A stretch of 64,000 nt of DNA from Psychrobacter raelei (GTDB taxonomy: Bacteria; Pseudomonadota; Gammaproteobacteria; Pseudomonadales; Moraxellaceae), in NCBI RefSeq assembly GCF_022631235.3, contig NZ_CP093310.2:1736001-1800000 (forward strand), written 5' to 3'. Each line of letters starts with the position of its first letter. Position 1 is the stretch's first letter. Positions 55,552 to 64,000 of the stretch are shown in pieces. The position numbers and the translations under genes were made by a program. The notes below the pieces were generated by a model, which did no database searches, was not told the DNA's origin, and saw only the letters and a list, made by a program, of their open reading frames with translations.

Positions 55552-55626
55552 TTTATAGAGCTCTAGTTGGCGAAGCTAGCTTAGCTTAGTTCACTCAACA
55601 TAAACATAAACATAAGCATAAACCAC

Positions 55627-55668
55627 AAATGCTCTTATTAGGCTTTAGCAGCAATAAGAGCATTTTTT
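55627..55668 (+). terminator. Terminator after the CYTH-CHAD gene
   Basis: AAATGCTCTTATT (55627-55639) pairs with AATAAGAGCATTT (55653-55665), followed by T residues on the plus strand. Confidence 0.88.
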
Positions 55669-55689
55669 ATAAGCTGACAAAACCCATTA

Positions 55690-56226
55690 TTATTTAGCAA
55701 TAATATCTACCGGCATACCCTCTTGCACCTGATCGAATAACCAAATCACATCCTCATTGCGCATGCGTACACAGCCATGGGACATAGGCACGCCCATTGG
55801 CTCAGTATCTGGCGTCCCATGAATATAAATGTAGCGACGATAGGTATCACAGCAGCCTTGCTCATTGTCGCCCTTATTTATCCCTTGTTCACAGCCACTA
55901 AGCCACAATATGCGGCTCAGTATCCAGTCTCTATCTGGGTGCTGCTGTGCCAATTGCTCATGATAAATTTCACCAGTTGGCAAGCGGCCCACAAACACGC
56001 TATTGATTGGCATTTTATCGCCAATTTTGCTGGCAACATAATGCTTACCAAGTGGGGTACATCCTGTGCCCTCTAAGCTGCCGATGCCGTTTTTGGCAGT
56101 AGATACAGAGAATATGCGCTGCGGACGTACCGCATCAAAGCTTGGGTTATAAAAAGCCAAAGTCTGCGTAGCGATGTTGACCGTGATTCTTGGGATAAAT
56201 TTTTCGACCATCTTTAAAGTAGGCAT
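55690..56226 (-). CDS. L,D-transpeptidase (YkuD domain)
   Basis: This 178-residue protein has the YkuD catalytic motif HGTPDTEPMGVPMSHGCVRM, with the nucleophile Cys and the His pair. Other family residues are VSTAKNGIGSLEG, TPLGKHYVASKIG and a final VQEGMPVDII. No signal peptide is seen, so it may be cytoplasmic or exported by an unrecognised signal; many such short homologues of this type lack one. It could crosslink or edit peptidoglycan. AGGTGA precedes the ATG. Confidence 0.9.
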   Translation of the reverse strand: MPTLKMVEKFIPRITVNIATQTLAFYNPSFDAVRPQRIFSVSTAKNGIGSLEGTGCTPLGKHYVASKIGDKMPINSVFVGRLPTGEIYHEQLAQQHPDRDWILSRILWLSGCEQGINKGDNEQGCCDTYRRYIYIHGTPDTEPMGVPMSHGCVRMRNEDVIWLFDQVQEGMPVDIIAK

Positions 56227-56360
56227 AACAGGTCACCTGATTATTAGAATAAAAACTTTACAAAACTAAAATTGTGATAAGCTGACATCTTATATAAGGA
56301 CTTGTAACTGAGTATAATTCCCCTTATGATAACTGCAAATTATGCAAACTTGTAGGTCTC

Positions 56361-57488
56361 ATGACAGCACTTGTCCCAACCCGTGTATCACTTTATGACT
56401 TTCTTGTTAAAGACACCTTGCCTATAGATGCGATATTCGCAGATTTGGGTACGATCTCTTTGCCACAAGCCCGAATTATTATCGAGCAAGGCATTCAAGC
56501 AGTGATTAGCGCCTTATTGGCCTATAACCAACTACAAGGTGCGGATGCGGTTCTAAAAAAACTGTTAAACCGCAGTCAAATCAAAGAGCTGCGCAAGTAT
56601 AATGCTTTTAATTTCCGTACGATGCAAAGCGCTTTGCAACACGGCCAAAATGTCAGCGAAGCCTTGTTTTCCTCAAGTGATATCCAGCGCGCTGTGTGTC
56701 ACAAATTAGCCGAGCAGGCTCAGCTTAAGCCCGGTCAATCTCGACCTTTACTGTCGGCGCTGAGCGTATTGTGTCTACGCGAAATTGCCATATTGGCAGA
56801 TTTTGCTCATCTAGATGCAGCAGATCTCGATCAGTGGTTTAAGCAGCAGCCGCAGTTTTTGTGGTTAAAGCGTGACCAGGCTGCCCTAGCCTCTGCACAA
56901 CATATCTGTGACACCTACGCCTATCAGATACCAGATTTTGACCCTGACTGGCATTCAATCACCGGTTATAAGCTACCCGCTGCCACCCCCACCTTAAGCT
57001 TAGATCAGATGCCACATTATGCCAAGGTCATTGGACGCACAACCCAGCCATCTACTGTGCCTAGTAATGAGCCGCTTATTGTGGATACTGCTAATAAAAG
57101 TGATATTCTCACCTTTTGTGCAATGGATAATATCGCCCTGCCTTATCAGCGCTGGATGCTACAGCTGGCTAAAATCTCAGAAATTTACCTTAGCCGCAAT
57201 CGCTTAAAAATTGCGCCTGAACCGATTCAGCCTCCCTCTCGCCCCTTTGTCAACTTTATTTTTATGGACAAAGAAAAAGAAGAAAAGGCTTTCGCTTCTG
57301 CCTCTAACTCTACTGAGCCTACATCCTCTACCGCTTTTTGGAAAAACCCTGTGATTATCTTATTGGTGATTGTAATTGGCGGCTTAGGACTTATGGCTGT
57401 GGGAAAATATCAGTATAAAAAATCTAAAATGATGCAAACCCCAAGCCCCTCTACTCAGATACAAGTACGTGATACTACAGCTGATTAG
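56361..57488 (+). CDS. Tail-anchored protein of unknown function
   Basis: This 375-residue protein has a mostly helical N-terminal region (1-160; LPIDAIFADLGTISLPQARIIIEQG, weakly recalling DUF937-like proteins), a polar middle and a single membrane helix near residues 328-347 (NPVIILLVIVIGGLGLMAVGKY), with a short basic tail KKSK. No signal peptide. It may thus be anchored by its C-terminus. TAGG is 5 bases before the ATG. It lies between the L,D-transpeptidase (divergent) and ruvB (convergent), neither of which indicates its job. Confidence 0.7.
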   Translation: MTALVPTRVSLYDFLVKDTLPIDAIFADLGTISLPQARIIIEQGIQAVISALLAYNQLQGADAVLKKLLNRSQIKELRKYNAFNFRTMQSALQHGQNVSEALFSSSDIQRAVCHKLAEQAQLKPGQSRPLLSALSVLCLREIAILADFAHLDAADLDQWFKQQPQFLWLKRDQAALASAQHICDTYAYQIPDFDPDWHSITGYKLPAATPTLSLDQMPHYAKVIGRTTQPSTVPSNEPLIVDTANKSDILTFCAMDNIALPYQRWMLQLAKISEIYLSRNRLKIAPEPIQPPSRPFVNFIFMDKEKEEKAFASASNSTEPTSSTAFWKNPVIILLVIVIGGLGLMAVGKYQYKKSKMMQTPSPSTQIQVRDTTAD

Positions 57489-57546
57489 CACCCCTACTAT
57501 TTATTCTACTGTTGTTCAATAGCGGTACGCACTGCGTAACCTGGCA

Positions 57547-57580
57547 TAAAAAAGGACAAGTCTAATCAGCTTGTCCTTAT
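57547..57580. terminator. Bidirectional terminator
   Basis: AAGGACAAG (57552-57560) pairs with CTTGTCCTT (57570-57578), with six A's on the left (T-run for ruvB on the minus strand). Confidence 0.88.
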
Positions 57581-57602
57581 TATATCTGGATATGACTGCC
57601 GC

Positions 57603-58580
57603 TTAGAGCTGATCAATGGCCATTTGAGTCAGTACTCGGCCACGAGCAGTACGTAGAACATAGCCTTGTTGGATAAGATAAGGCTCAATCACATCCTCTA
57701 GAGTGCCTCTATCTTCAGCCATCGCCGCAGCAATGGCCTCTACACCTGCTGGACCGTTATCAAAGCGGGCATGTACCATTTCAATATAGCGGCGATCAAG
57801 ATGATCTAAACCGCGTCTGTCCACTGCCAGCATATCGAGTGCACTGTCTGCAATCTCACCAGTTACCTCACCATTTGATTTCACCTGAGCATAGTCACGT
57901 ACCCGGCGCAGCAAACGGTTGGCAATACGCGGTGTGCCTCGTGAACGACGTGCCACCTCCACCGCCCCTTCAGGCGTCATCACCACATTCATCAGACGCG
58001 CTGAACGGCTAACAATAGTCGTCAAGTCTTCAATATTATAAAACTCTAAGCGCTGTACAATACCGAAGCGATCTCTTAACGGCGAGGTCAATAGGCCGGC
58101 ACGTGTGGTGGCAGCTACCAAAGTAAAGGGGGGCAAATCAAGCTTGATAGAACGGGCTGCTGGCCCCTCACCTATCATGATATCAAGCTGGAAGTCTTCC
58201 ATGGCAGGATACAAGATCTCTTCAATCACCGGGCTTAAGCGATGGATTTCATCAATAAAAAGCACATCGCCTTCTTCCAAATTAGTGAGCATAGCTGCTA
58301 AATCACCGGCACGCTCAAGTACCGGACCTGAAGTGGAGCGAAGATTTCCGCCCATTTCACGCGCAATAATATTGGCCAAAGTGGTCTTACCCAGACCCGG
58401 AGGCCCGAAAATTAACGTATGGTCTAACGCCTCATTCCTTCTACGAGCCGCTTCAATGAAAACCTCCATCTGCTCACGCACCACCGGCTGACCAATATAT
58501 TCTGCCAATGTACTGGGGCGAATATTATTATCTACGCTATCATCCACCCGCTCTACAGGATTTATAAGTCTATTTTCCAT
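57603..58580 (-). CDS. ruvB: Holliday junction DNA helicase RuvB
   Basis: This 325-residue AAA+ motor drives branch migration with RuvA. The N-terminal [18 protein letters not shown], Walker [14 protein letters not shown], Walker [12 protein letters not shown] and the sensor-type [20 protein letters not shown] are all present, as is the C-terminal winged helix with [11 protein letters not shown] and EPYLIQQGY. Slightly short at the N-terminus relative to E. coli (336). No clear ribosome site. It is separate from ruvA and ruvC. Confidence 0.97.
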   Translation of the reverse strand: MENRLINPVERVDDSVDNNIRPSTLAEYIGQPVVREQMEVFIEAARRRNEALDHTLIFGPPGLGKTTLANIIAREMGGNLRSTSGPVLERAGDLAAMLTNLEEGDVLFIDEIHRLSPVIEEILYPAMEDFQLDIMIGEGPAARSIKLDLPPFTLVAATTRAGLLTSPLRDRFGIVQRLEFYNIEDLTTIVSRSARLMNVVMTPEGAVEVARRSRGTPRIANRLLRRVRDYAQVKSNGEVTGEIADSALDMLAVDRRGLDHLDRRYIEMVHARFDNGPAGVEAIAAAMAEDRGTLEDVIEPYLIQQGYVLRTARGRVLTQMAIDQL

Positions 58581-58890
58581 AAGATATTTACATTCAATTT
58601 TGCAAAAAAGAGAGCAAGCTAAGCCTGCTTAAAAGAAGCGTTACATCATCCCTCACTGAGGGTTAAAACGTAAGTGAATAAGTTTTATGACACTGGCGTC
58701 TTAGGATCGTTCAACATGCTCGAAAGCGCATACTCTAAAAACAAAACGCACAGACAAAAAAATTACGCTCTAGTAACAACTTACGATATACAATAAATAA
58801 TCGCAAGTCATTACTATAGCGTAAGACTTAAAAAGAAAGAACCTTTTATATAATATAGATTTATCTTTTAAGCTTGACTGTGTCTATTGA
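58581..58890. other. Gene-free region upstream of ruvB
   Basis: 310 bases, AT-rich, no open frame or hairpin that I can support; presumably the ruvB promoter and the 3' end of the LysR transcript. Confidence 0.5.
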
Positions 58891-59796
58891 CTAGGCAGCA
58901 GCATGAAAATGCTTCTTTAAAACCTCAAGACAACGGGTAATTTTTGCCGGTTGTTGCTCGCGATCTAAAGTAACTGCATATAAAACGAAATGAGGTAGTG
59001 AGTATTCTGGAATGACTTCTACTAGCTCACCAGAAGCCAATTCTTTTTGCACATCTAAAGACATCACACGTACTAAGCCATGGCCTTCTTTTGCCAAGGT
59101 TGTTGCTAAAAACACATTATTGGTTTGAATTCTAGAGGTGATCTTAACGCGGTTTTTCTTACCGGTTTCGATGCTGCTAAAATCTAGCGTATTAGGATCT
59201 TTCATCAAGTCAATGCTAATTAACTGATGGTTGGCCAGATCTTTTGGTTTAGTGATTTTTTCGTGCTGTCTTAGATAGTGCGGAGAAGCCACAAGCATCT
59301 GCTTAACTTCAGCCAATGGATAAGTAGCTACCGAGCTATCTTTGATTTGTGGGCTCATACGAATAGCAATATCCGCGCGCTCATCAATCATATCGATATA
59401 ATGGTTATCTGCTAGGAAGTAGATACTTAAGTCATCATGAGCTGACATCCAAGTCGATAGAGCGGGAAGGATGTGGTTAACACCCAACTCTGGCGTCGTT
59501 GCAATACGCAGACTGCCTGCTAGCTCATCACGCAATTGGTTGACTTTGATACGCCCTTGGTCTGCAGCAGTTACCACATCTTTGGCTGACTCATAAAAGC
59601 TTGCACCAGCTTCAGTCAAGCTAAGCTTACGAGTCGATCTGTGTAACAGTACTACGCCCAAATCTTTTTCAAGAGAGCGAATTTGTTGGCTCACTGCACT
59701 GGTAGTGATACCTAATTGTCGAGCGGCTCCACTAAATGAACCATGGCCGACAACACTGGCGAAAACCGCCATTCCTCGTAAATTGTCTAACATCAT
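58891..59796 (-). CDS. LysR family transcriptional regulator
   Basis: This 301-residue regulator starts at the ATG at 59796 or the adjacent ATG at 59793 (AGG 8 bases upstream). The winged helix has GSFSGAARQLGITTSAVSQQIRSLE and the C-terminal domain LRIATTPELGVNHILPAL, a CrgA/DmlR-like subgroup. No target gene is divergent; dnaX lies upstream on the same strand. Confidence 0.9.
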   Translation of the reverse strand: MMLDNLRGMAVFASVVGHGSFSGAARQLGITTSAVSQQIRSLEKDLGVVLLHRSTRKLSLTEAGASFYESAKDVVTAADQGRIKVNQLRDELAGSLRIATTPELGVNHILPALSTWMSAHDDLSIYFLADNHYIDMIDERADIAIRMSPQIKDSSVATYPLAEVKQMLVASPHYLRQHEKITKPKDLANHQLISIDLMKDPNTLDFSSIETGKKNRVKITSRIQTNNVFLATTLAKEGHGLVRVMSLDVQKELASGELVEVIPEYSLPHFVLYAVTLDREQQPAKITRCLEVLKKHFHAAA

Positions 59797-59943
59797 TCTT
59801 AACACCTAACTATGTAATTTAAGCAAGACAGTATACCTCATTTAAGTAGACAATTGTTGAGAAATTACAGACAAATGCCTACTTTTTTAGTTTTTTAGGT
59901 TTACTTTTTGTGTAAGACTATTACAGAATGCATTCAGAACAAA

Positions 59944-62199
59944 TTAATAATTTTTTTGTGGGTTTTTTTCGACCTCAAAAAGCTTCAAACTGGTTATTTT
60001 CCCTTGTGCGTCATGGATAAGACGCTGCATCACGGGACTGTTAGTGATGAGCTCTTGAGCATAATTTTTGGCCTGAATTTCACGATTTTTTTGTCTGCTT
60101 TGTGGCAAAAGCTCAGCTTGCTCCGAGCTTAATGAGGTATCGATGGCAATCGATACTTGTGCCCCAAACTGCTGCGTCAAATGATTGGCCAAATGCTGAA
60201 AAATGCTCTGCATGTTTTTGGTATCAAAGGCAACTTTAAACTCGCTACGGCCACTAATTTCACCAGTCATAACCCCTTGTCGGGCCATTGCCAGCTGATC
60301 CTGCGCCAAGGCACCTGATTCACGAGCGGTTTGTAACCAATAGTCCCATTTATCTGGGGTCCACTCGCCCTCTAAAGTTTGCTCCGGGCATTTTAATAGA
60401 CTACGCGGATCCTCAGCAGATAAAGTGATCTGCGGATCTTGATGTTCAACAGTATTTGAAATCACTGAATCAACCGGCGCCGCGTGTTCGGCTTCCGGGT
60501 GTGAGTTTTCAGTGGGCTGGGCTGACGATAATGATGTAACTGATGAACTGTCCTTCGTCTTGACTTGATCTTCCTGGTCTACAGAGATTAGCGGCTCTGA
60601 GTCGAGCGCCGATTTGGAAAGGCGTAATTCTAAATCACTTTTTCTCTCAAGGGAAGTATTAGCTGATAAATAATTACTATTATTTTGATAGTCACCATCA
60701 AAATCAGAATCTTCCTTAATATCAACAGCTTGCTCCTCTAATTGCAGCCTAGTATCTTGAGCCGTTGGCTCAGAGGCTAATGGGGTGGCAAAATCTGTTT
60801 CATTCAATGACGCAGGATTGATATCAGCACCAGATGTACTGCTCAGTTGATAATCGTCTTGATGGGTTTTAACATCGATATTTGCTGTATTATTAATATC
60901 AGCATCATTAACATTAGGCGATTGTGGCTCAATATTTGTATCTGCCATAGACTCAGTGCTTGTGGCGGATAAGGCCTGCTCAGTTAAGTAATCTTCAGCC
61001 TGGTCAGCGTTATTATGTGGTGCCTGTATCTCGATACTCGCCGGCTGGTCAGAGGATGCTTTATGGGCAGGTGTGTTTGAGCTCGCCACCGCCACTTCAT
61101 TTAGCGCCAGCGGTCTAAAGGCCAGCAATCTTAATAAGCACATCTCAAGCGCTTGCAAGGGTGTATTGGCAAGCTTAATCTGCTCACGGCCTTGAATGAC
61201 AATCTGATAATATAGCTGCAAGACATCCGGACCAATCTGCGCCGCCAATGCTGTAATCTGCTGAGCTTGCAGGTCATTGACGTTGAGTGAGACATTAGGC
61301 AGCAGCTGCACCATAGCAATTTGATGCAATAAATCAGCCAGCCCATCAAACATACTGCCTGCATCGACCAACTGCGCCCGCATCTGCTCAATGTGCGCTG
61401 AGAGCGCAGGCGCATTACCTTGATAGATATCCAGTAATAGGCTAATTAAGTCTGCACTATCAATAAGCCCCAACATGTCATTAACCGTCTCATCGGTCAA
61501 TCGACCTTGACCAAACGCAATGGCTTGATCGGTTAAAGACAAGGCATCACGCACCGAGCCTTTGGCAGCATTGGCCAACTGCCATAACGCTGGCTGCGTA
61601 AAATCAATGTTTTCTTGAGTCAACAAATTAGCAATATGGTCACTAAGCGCTTGCTGCGGTAACGGTCGCAGTACAAATTGTAGGCAGCGACTGATAATGG
61701 TGATTGGCAGCTTTTGAGGGTCTGTGGTGGCCAATAAAAACTTAACATGCGCTGGCGGCTCTTCTAATGTCTTTAATAGAGCATTAAAGCTGTGGGTTGA
61801 GAGCATGTGCACTTCGTCGATTAGATAAACTTTATATCGACCTTGAGTAGGCGCATAAGGCACATTATCAATAAGCTCACGCGTATCCTCTACCTTGGTG
61901 CGAGAGGCGGCGTCGATCTCAATTAAGTCAATAAAGCGGCCTTGATCAATAGCAACGCAGCTGCTACAAACCCCACAAGGCGTACTGGTTACCCCAGTTT
62001 CACAGTTTAGACACTTGGACAAAATACGGGCGATGGTGGTCTTACCCACTCCGCGAGTCCCAGTAAATAAGTAGGCATGGTGTAGCCGATTATGATCAAT
62101 GGCATTAATTAAGGCTTTAGACACATGTGACTGCCCAACCAACTCGTGGAAGTTCTTTGGACGATACTTACGTGCTAAAACTTGATATTGCTGCGACAT
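59944..62199 (-). CDS. dnaX: DNA polymerase III subunit tau/gamma
   Basis: This clamp-loader subunit has 751 residues from the ATG at 62199 (MSQQYQVLARKYRPKNF). Walker A is GTRGVGKTTIARILSKC, the zinc-site Cys set CGVCSSC and the SRC motif ISRCLQF. A long acidic, Ser/Thr/Asn-rich linker (about 395-620) is followed by the tau C-terminal domain (EWTPDKWDYWLQTA). E. coli tau has 643 residues, so the extra length is linker. No slippery sequence was found in the linker that would produce a gamma form. It lies downstream of an unknown gene, and the LysR gene follows. Confidence 0.95.
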   Translation of the reverse strand: MSQQYQVLARKYRPKNFHELVGQSHVSKALINAIDHNRLHHAYLFTGTRGVGKTTIARILSKCLNCETGVTSTPCGVCSSCVAIDQGRFIDLIEIDAASRTKVEDTRELIDNVPYAPTQGRYKVYLIDEVHMLSTHSFNALLKTLEEPPAHVKFLLATTDPQKLPITIISRCLQFVLRPLPQQALSDHIANLLTQENIDFTQPALWQLANAAKGSVRDALSLTDQAIAFGQGRLTDETVNDMLGLIDSADLISLLLDIYQGNAPALSAHIEQMRAQLVDAGSMFDGLADLLHQIAMVQLLPNVSLNVNDLQAQQITALAAQIGPDVLQLYYQIVIQGREQIKLANTPLQALEMCLLRLLAFRPLALNEVAVASSNTPAHKASSDQPASIEIQAPHNNADQAEDYLTEQALSATSTESMADTNIEPQSPNVNDADINNTANIDVKTHQDDYQLSSTSGADINPASLNETDFATPLASEPTAQDTRLQLEEQAVDIKEDSDFDGDYQNNSNYLSANTSLERKSDLELRLSKSALDSEPLISVDQEDQVKTKDSSSVTSLSSAQPTENSHPEAEHAAPVDSVISNTVEHQDPQITLSAEDPRSLLKCPEQTLEGEWTPDKWDYWLQTARESGALAQDQLAMARQGVMTGEISGRSEFKVAFDTKNMQSIFQHLANHLTQQFGAQVSIAIDTSLSSEQAELLPQSRQKNREIQAKNYAQELITNSPVMQRLIHDAQGKITSLKLFEVEKNPQKNY

Positions 62200-62241
62200 A
62201 ATAGACAACCAAACCTATAACGATTAAAAAAATTGTGGATT

Positions 62242-62275
62242 AAAAGTGGCAAGCCCACCTAGGTGACTTGCCACT
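62242..62275 (-). terminator. Hairpin terminator after the 487-residue gene
   Basis: AGTGGCAAG (62245-62253) pairs with CTTGCCACT (62267-62275), with an inner CACCT/AGGTG stem. A short T-rich run follows on the minus strand. Confidence 0.7.
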
Positions 62276-62329
62276 GATTTAATACATTACCTTGAAAGCA
62301 GACTACTAGCATACAGCCGCTGATACTAA

Positions 62330-63793
62330 TTAAGCATGGGCCTGCTGATAATATCTTTTTTCAATATCAGACATCACTGAGCCTGACTGATGAAACACAT
62401 CCATCTGTACCGTGACATTGCCTTTGCCATCATGATTTGACATGTCAAAGCCTAGGATAAAATACTCTTTCATTGCCGGATCTTGTAACTGAGCATTGAT
62501 ATCCATGAGTAAGTTTTGATGATTTTGTTCAATATACTGACGAGAATACTCAGCATTGGCATCAAGCCCATAAACCACAATGACGTAATGATGACCAAAG
62601 TCATTATAAGAGTGTTGATGACACAAGTAGCCGTTTAAACACTCTTGTTGTGACCGGGTCTCATAAGCCATCATCTCTTCGATGATACTCATGCGGGTAT
62701 ACATAGACTCAGCGACCAACAATTTAACTTGTGGTAAAGGTAGCGTATCTTGAGCGTCATGACGGCGCTTAGTCGTACCATTTAACAGCTTTTGAAAGAT
62801 GCTAGAATAGCTTTGCAGCTTTTGAGACAATTCGGCATGCTTTTTTTCAAGCTCAGCTGGGATCTGGGCATTATCAGGCTGTGCCACCATATCACTCAAG
62901 CGGGTCTCAACCTTTGATAGTAGACCAATTTCTACCAGTTGTTGCTGTACTGCCACGGCGCGCTTAAAAAAAGCAGGACTTGCCAAAAAGTGCTGTGCTA
63001 AGGCGTATTCACCCGAAAAATCATGAAAGTTCACCAACTGTTCTAAGTGATAATCAAAGAAGCTTAATAAATCACTCGGCGTCTGCAGCAGCTTTATCAT
63101 CTGATAAAAGCCATTTAAACTAAACAGCTGCATCACTCGGCTTTCATCATCTAAATCTAGCACGCAGTCTTCTTGAAAAAAAGTGCTGCCAAACTCGTGC
63201 TCTATTTGATAGTCCCTACCTTCATGGTTTAGGGTAATGGCAGTCAGACCCACATAGTGCACATTTGCCAAACCGTCATTACCCGATACCGGCAGCTCAA
63301 AGCGGCTGCTGATTTGTTGATAGCGCTTATTAATATAAGTGGCGGCTTGCTGAGTTAGCTGCGCCATAAACGATTTGGACACACTGGTACTTTCAACCTT
63401 CTCTACTTCTTCGTGGGTGAGCACATATAAGCGCTGATTGCCAATTTGAAAAGCAAAGTCGAATTTTCCTGCACCGACTAAAGCATCGTCTGCAATTAAG
63501 TAAACCGATAAAAAGGTACGGTGAAACATCTGTAACCAATTAAAGCTTGCCACAGCAAGTGATTGTATATCCATCTCAGGCTGCGGCTTGGATACTTTAG
63601 GCGCACCGCCTTCAGACAATGGATTAATTAACGGCCTTTTATTGCTCATATTGCGAGGGGTCGTGGGTACTGTGGGTACTGCCTGAATCGGCTCAGGGGC
63701 GTCTTCTGAATCCTGTTTCGCATAGCGTCTTTTATCATTATTTAACGCCACACTTTTTATTCTTTGGGCTGAGTAATTTGCCATAACATCCAT
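62330..63793 (-). CDS. Unknown protein, 487 residues
   Basis: I do not recognise this protein. The first 90 residues are polar, Pro/Lys/Arg-rich and likely disordered. The rest appears globular and mixed alpha/beta (LSVYLIADDALVGAGKFDFAFQIGN, RLYVLTHEEV, YLCHQHSYNDFGHHYVIVVYGL, and the final KGNVTVQMDVFHQSG). No membrane helix or signal peptide is seen, so it should be cytoplasmic. Met4 (position 63784) is an alternative start. It precedes dnaX on the same strand by about 130 bases, separated by a hairpin terminator. Confidence 0.75.
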   Translation of the reverse strand: MDVMANYSAQRIKSVALNNDKRRYAKQDSEDAPEPIQAVPTVPTTPRNMSNKRPLINPLSEGGAPKVSKPQPEMDIQSLAVASFNWLQMFHRTFLSVYLIADDALVGAGKFDFAFQIGNQRLYVLTHEEVEKVESTSVSKSFMAQLTQQAATYINKRYQQISSRFELPVSGNDGLANVHYVGLTAITLNHEGRDYQIEHEFGSTFFQEDCVLDLDDESRVMQLFSLNGFYQMIKLLQTPSDLLSFFDYHLEQLVNFHDFSGEYALAQHFLASPAFFKRAVAVQQQLVEIGLLSKVETRLSDMVAQPDNAQIPAELEKKHAELSQKLQSYSSIFQKLLNGTTKRRHDAQDTLPLPQVKLLVAESMYTRMSIIEEMMAYETRSQQECLNGYLCHQHSYNDFGHHYVIVVYGLDANAEYSRQYIEQNHQNLLMDINAQLQDPAMKEYFILGFDMSNHDGKGNVTVQMDVFHQSGSVMSDIEKRYYQQAHA

Positions 63794-64000
63794 TTAACCT
63801 AAACTGTGAATATATAATCAAGAGACAACGATTATTACTATACCGCTTTTTTATTCCTGTTGCACATGTGTTAATGGATTTATGGCAATTTTGGGCTATT
63901 TTTTACTCAAGTATAAGCGCCACTGTAAGCTCTGCATCCTATTGAAGATAAGGGTTTTCGCTATTTGTGACACCTATTTACTAAAAAAACATAGGACTGC

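Noticed and set aside
55595..55625. Short CATAAA tandem repeat before the CYTH-CHAD terminator
   Set aside because: Only about four imperfect units; too short and plain to support a feature.
59944..62199. Programmed frameshift in dnaX giving a gamma form
   Set aside because: No clear A-AAA-AAG-like slippery site with a downstream stem was seen in the linker region; an A-run near the C-terminus (about 60087) is too late in the gene.
1..64000. CRISPR arrays, prophage, toxin-antitoxin or defence genes, tRNA or rRNA genes
   Set aside because: None recognised on either strand; the only mobile DNA seen is the tnpB element and its relict.

Overview
The window looks like an ordinary chromosomal segment of a gammaproteobacterium of the family Moraxellaceae, most probably Psychrobacter. 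That placement is an inference from gene content and protein style: an Azotobacter/Pseudomonas-type AceF with two lipoyl domains, a long-form isocitrate lyase, a CYTH-CHAD protein, a GacA-like regulator, a gpmI-ctpA pair, moderate GC content and cold-adapted-looking AT-rich spacers. No rRNA or tRNA gene and no CRISPR array was found. The one clear RNA gene is 6S RNA (ssrS, about 35663-35856, + strand), with its own promoter and terminator.

Layout. 1-5 kb: aceE-aceF on the minus strand (pyruvate dehydrogenase E1 and E2). 5.4-8.7 kb: a small exported protein, zapE, an alpha/beta hydrolase and a small lipoprotein. 8.7-14.8 kb: a minus-strand block of serC, yejA (peptide-binding protein), gloB, yejB and yejE (permeases), without the ATPase yejF. 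14.9-15.9 kb: a low-complexity protein whose two ends resemble the DNA polymerase III psi subunit. 16.1-18.7 kb: metN-metI-metQ methionine importer, with a shortened MetN. 19.3-20.55 kb: a solitary IS605-family element carrying only tnpB, with structured ends. 20.8-27.6 kb: purD, an ABC1-family kinase, a TrmB-like methyltransferase, yacG, argD, ruvA and a small lipoprotein. 28-35.3 kb: pgk, a DksA/TraR-like zinc protein, a PBP7-type peptidase, gacA-like, and ctpA with gpmI. 35.3-43 kb: 6S RNA, fxsA, ruvC, a META-domain lipoprotein, a glutathione transferase, a 1-Cys peroxiredoxin, a decayed IS605 end, a DUF2057 protein, hda and a PerM-type membrane protein. 43.4-50.3 kb: purM-purN, a LysE-type exporter, a ThiXYZ-like ABC transporter and an aldehyde dehydrogenase. 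50.5-64 kb: a LysR regulator, aceA, a CYTH-CHAD protein, an L,D-transpeptidase, a tail-anchored unknown protein, ruvB, a second LysR regulator, dnaX and an unknown 487-residue protein.

How the genes work together. Central carbon flow is strongly represented: gpmI and pgk (glycolysis), aceEF (pyruvate to acetyl-CoA) and aceA (glyoxylate shunt). Purine synthesis (purD, purMN), amino-acid supply (serC, argD, metNIQ), DNA replication and repair (dnaX, hda, a holD candidate, ruvA/B/C in three separate places) and envelope maintenance (PBP7, Ldt, CtpA) fill most of the rest. Many gene pairs are separated by strong bidirectional hairpin terminators.

I found no convincing new multi-gene system. The items most worth following up are the lone TnpB with a non-canonical RuvC-II position and structured ends, its decayed relative about 20 kb away, the divergent holD candidate, the yej cluster lacking its ATPase, and a U-tailed hairpin in the pgk leader.
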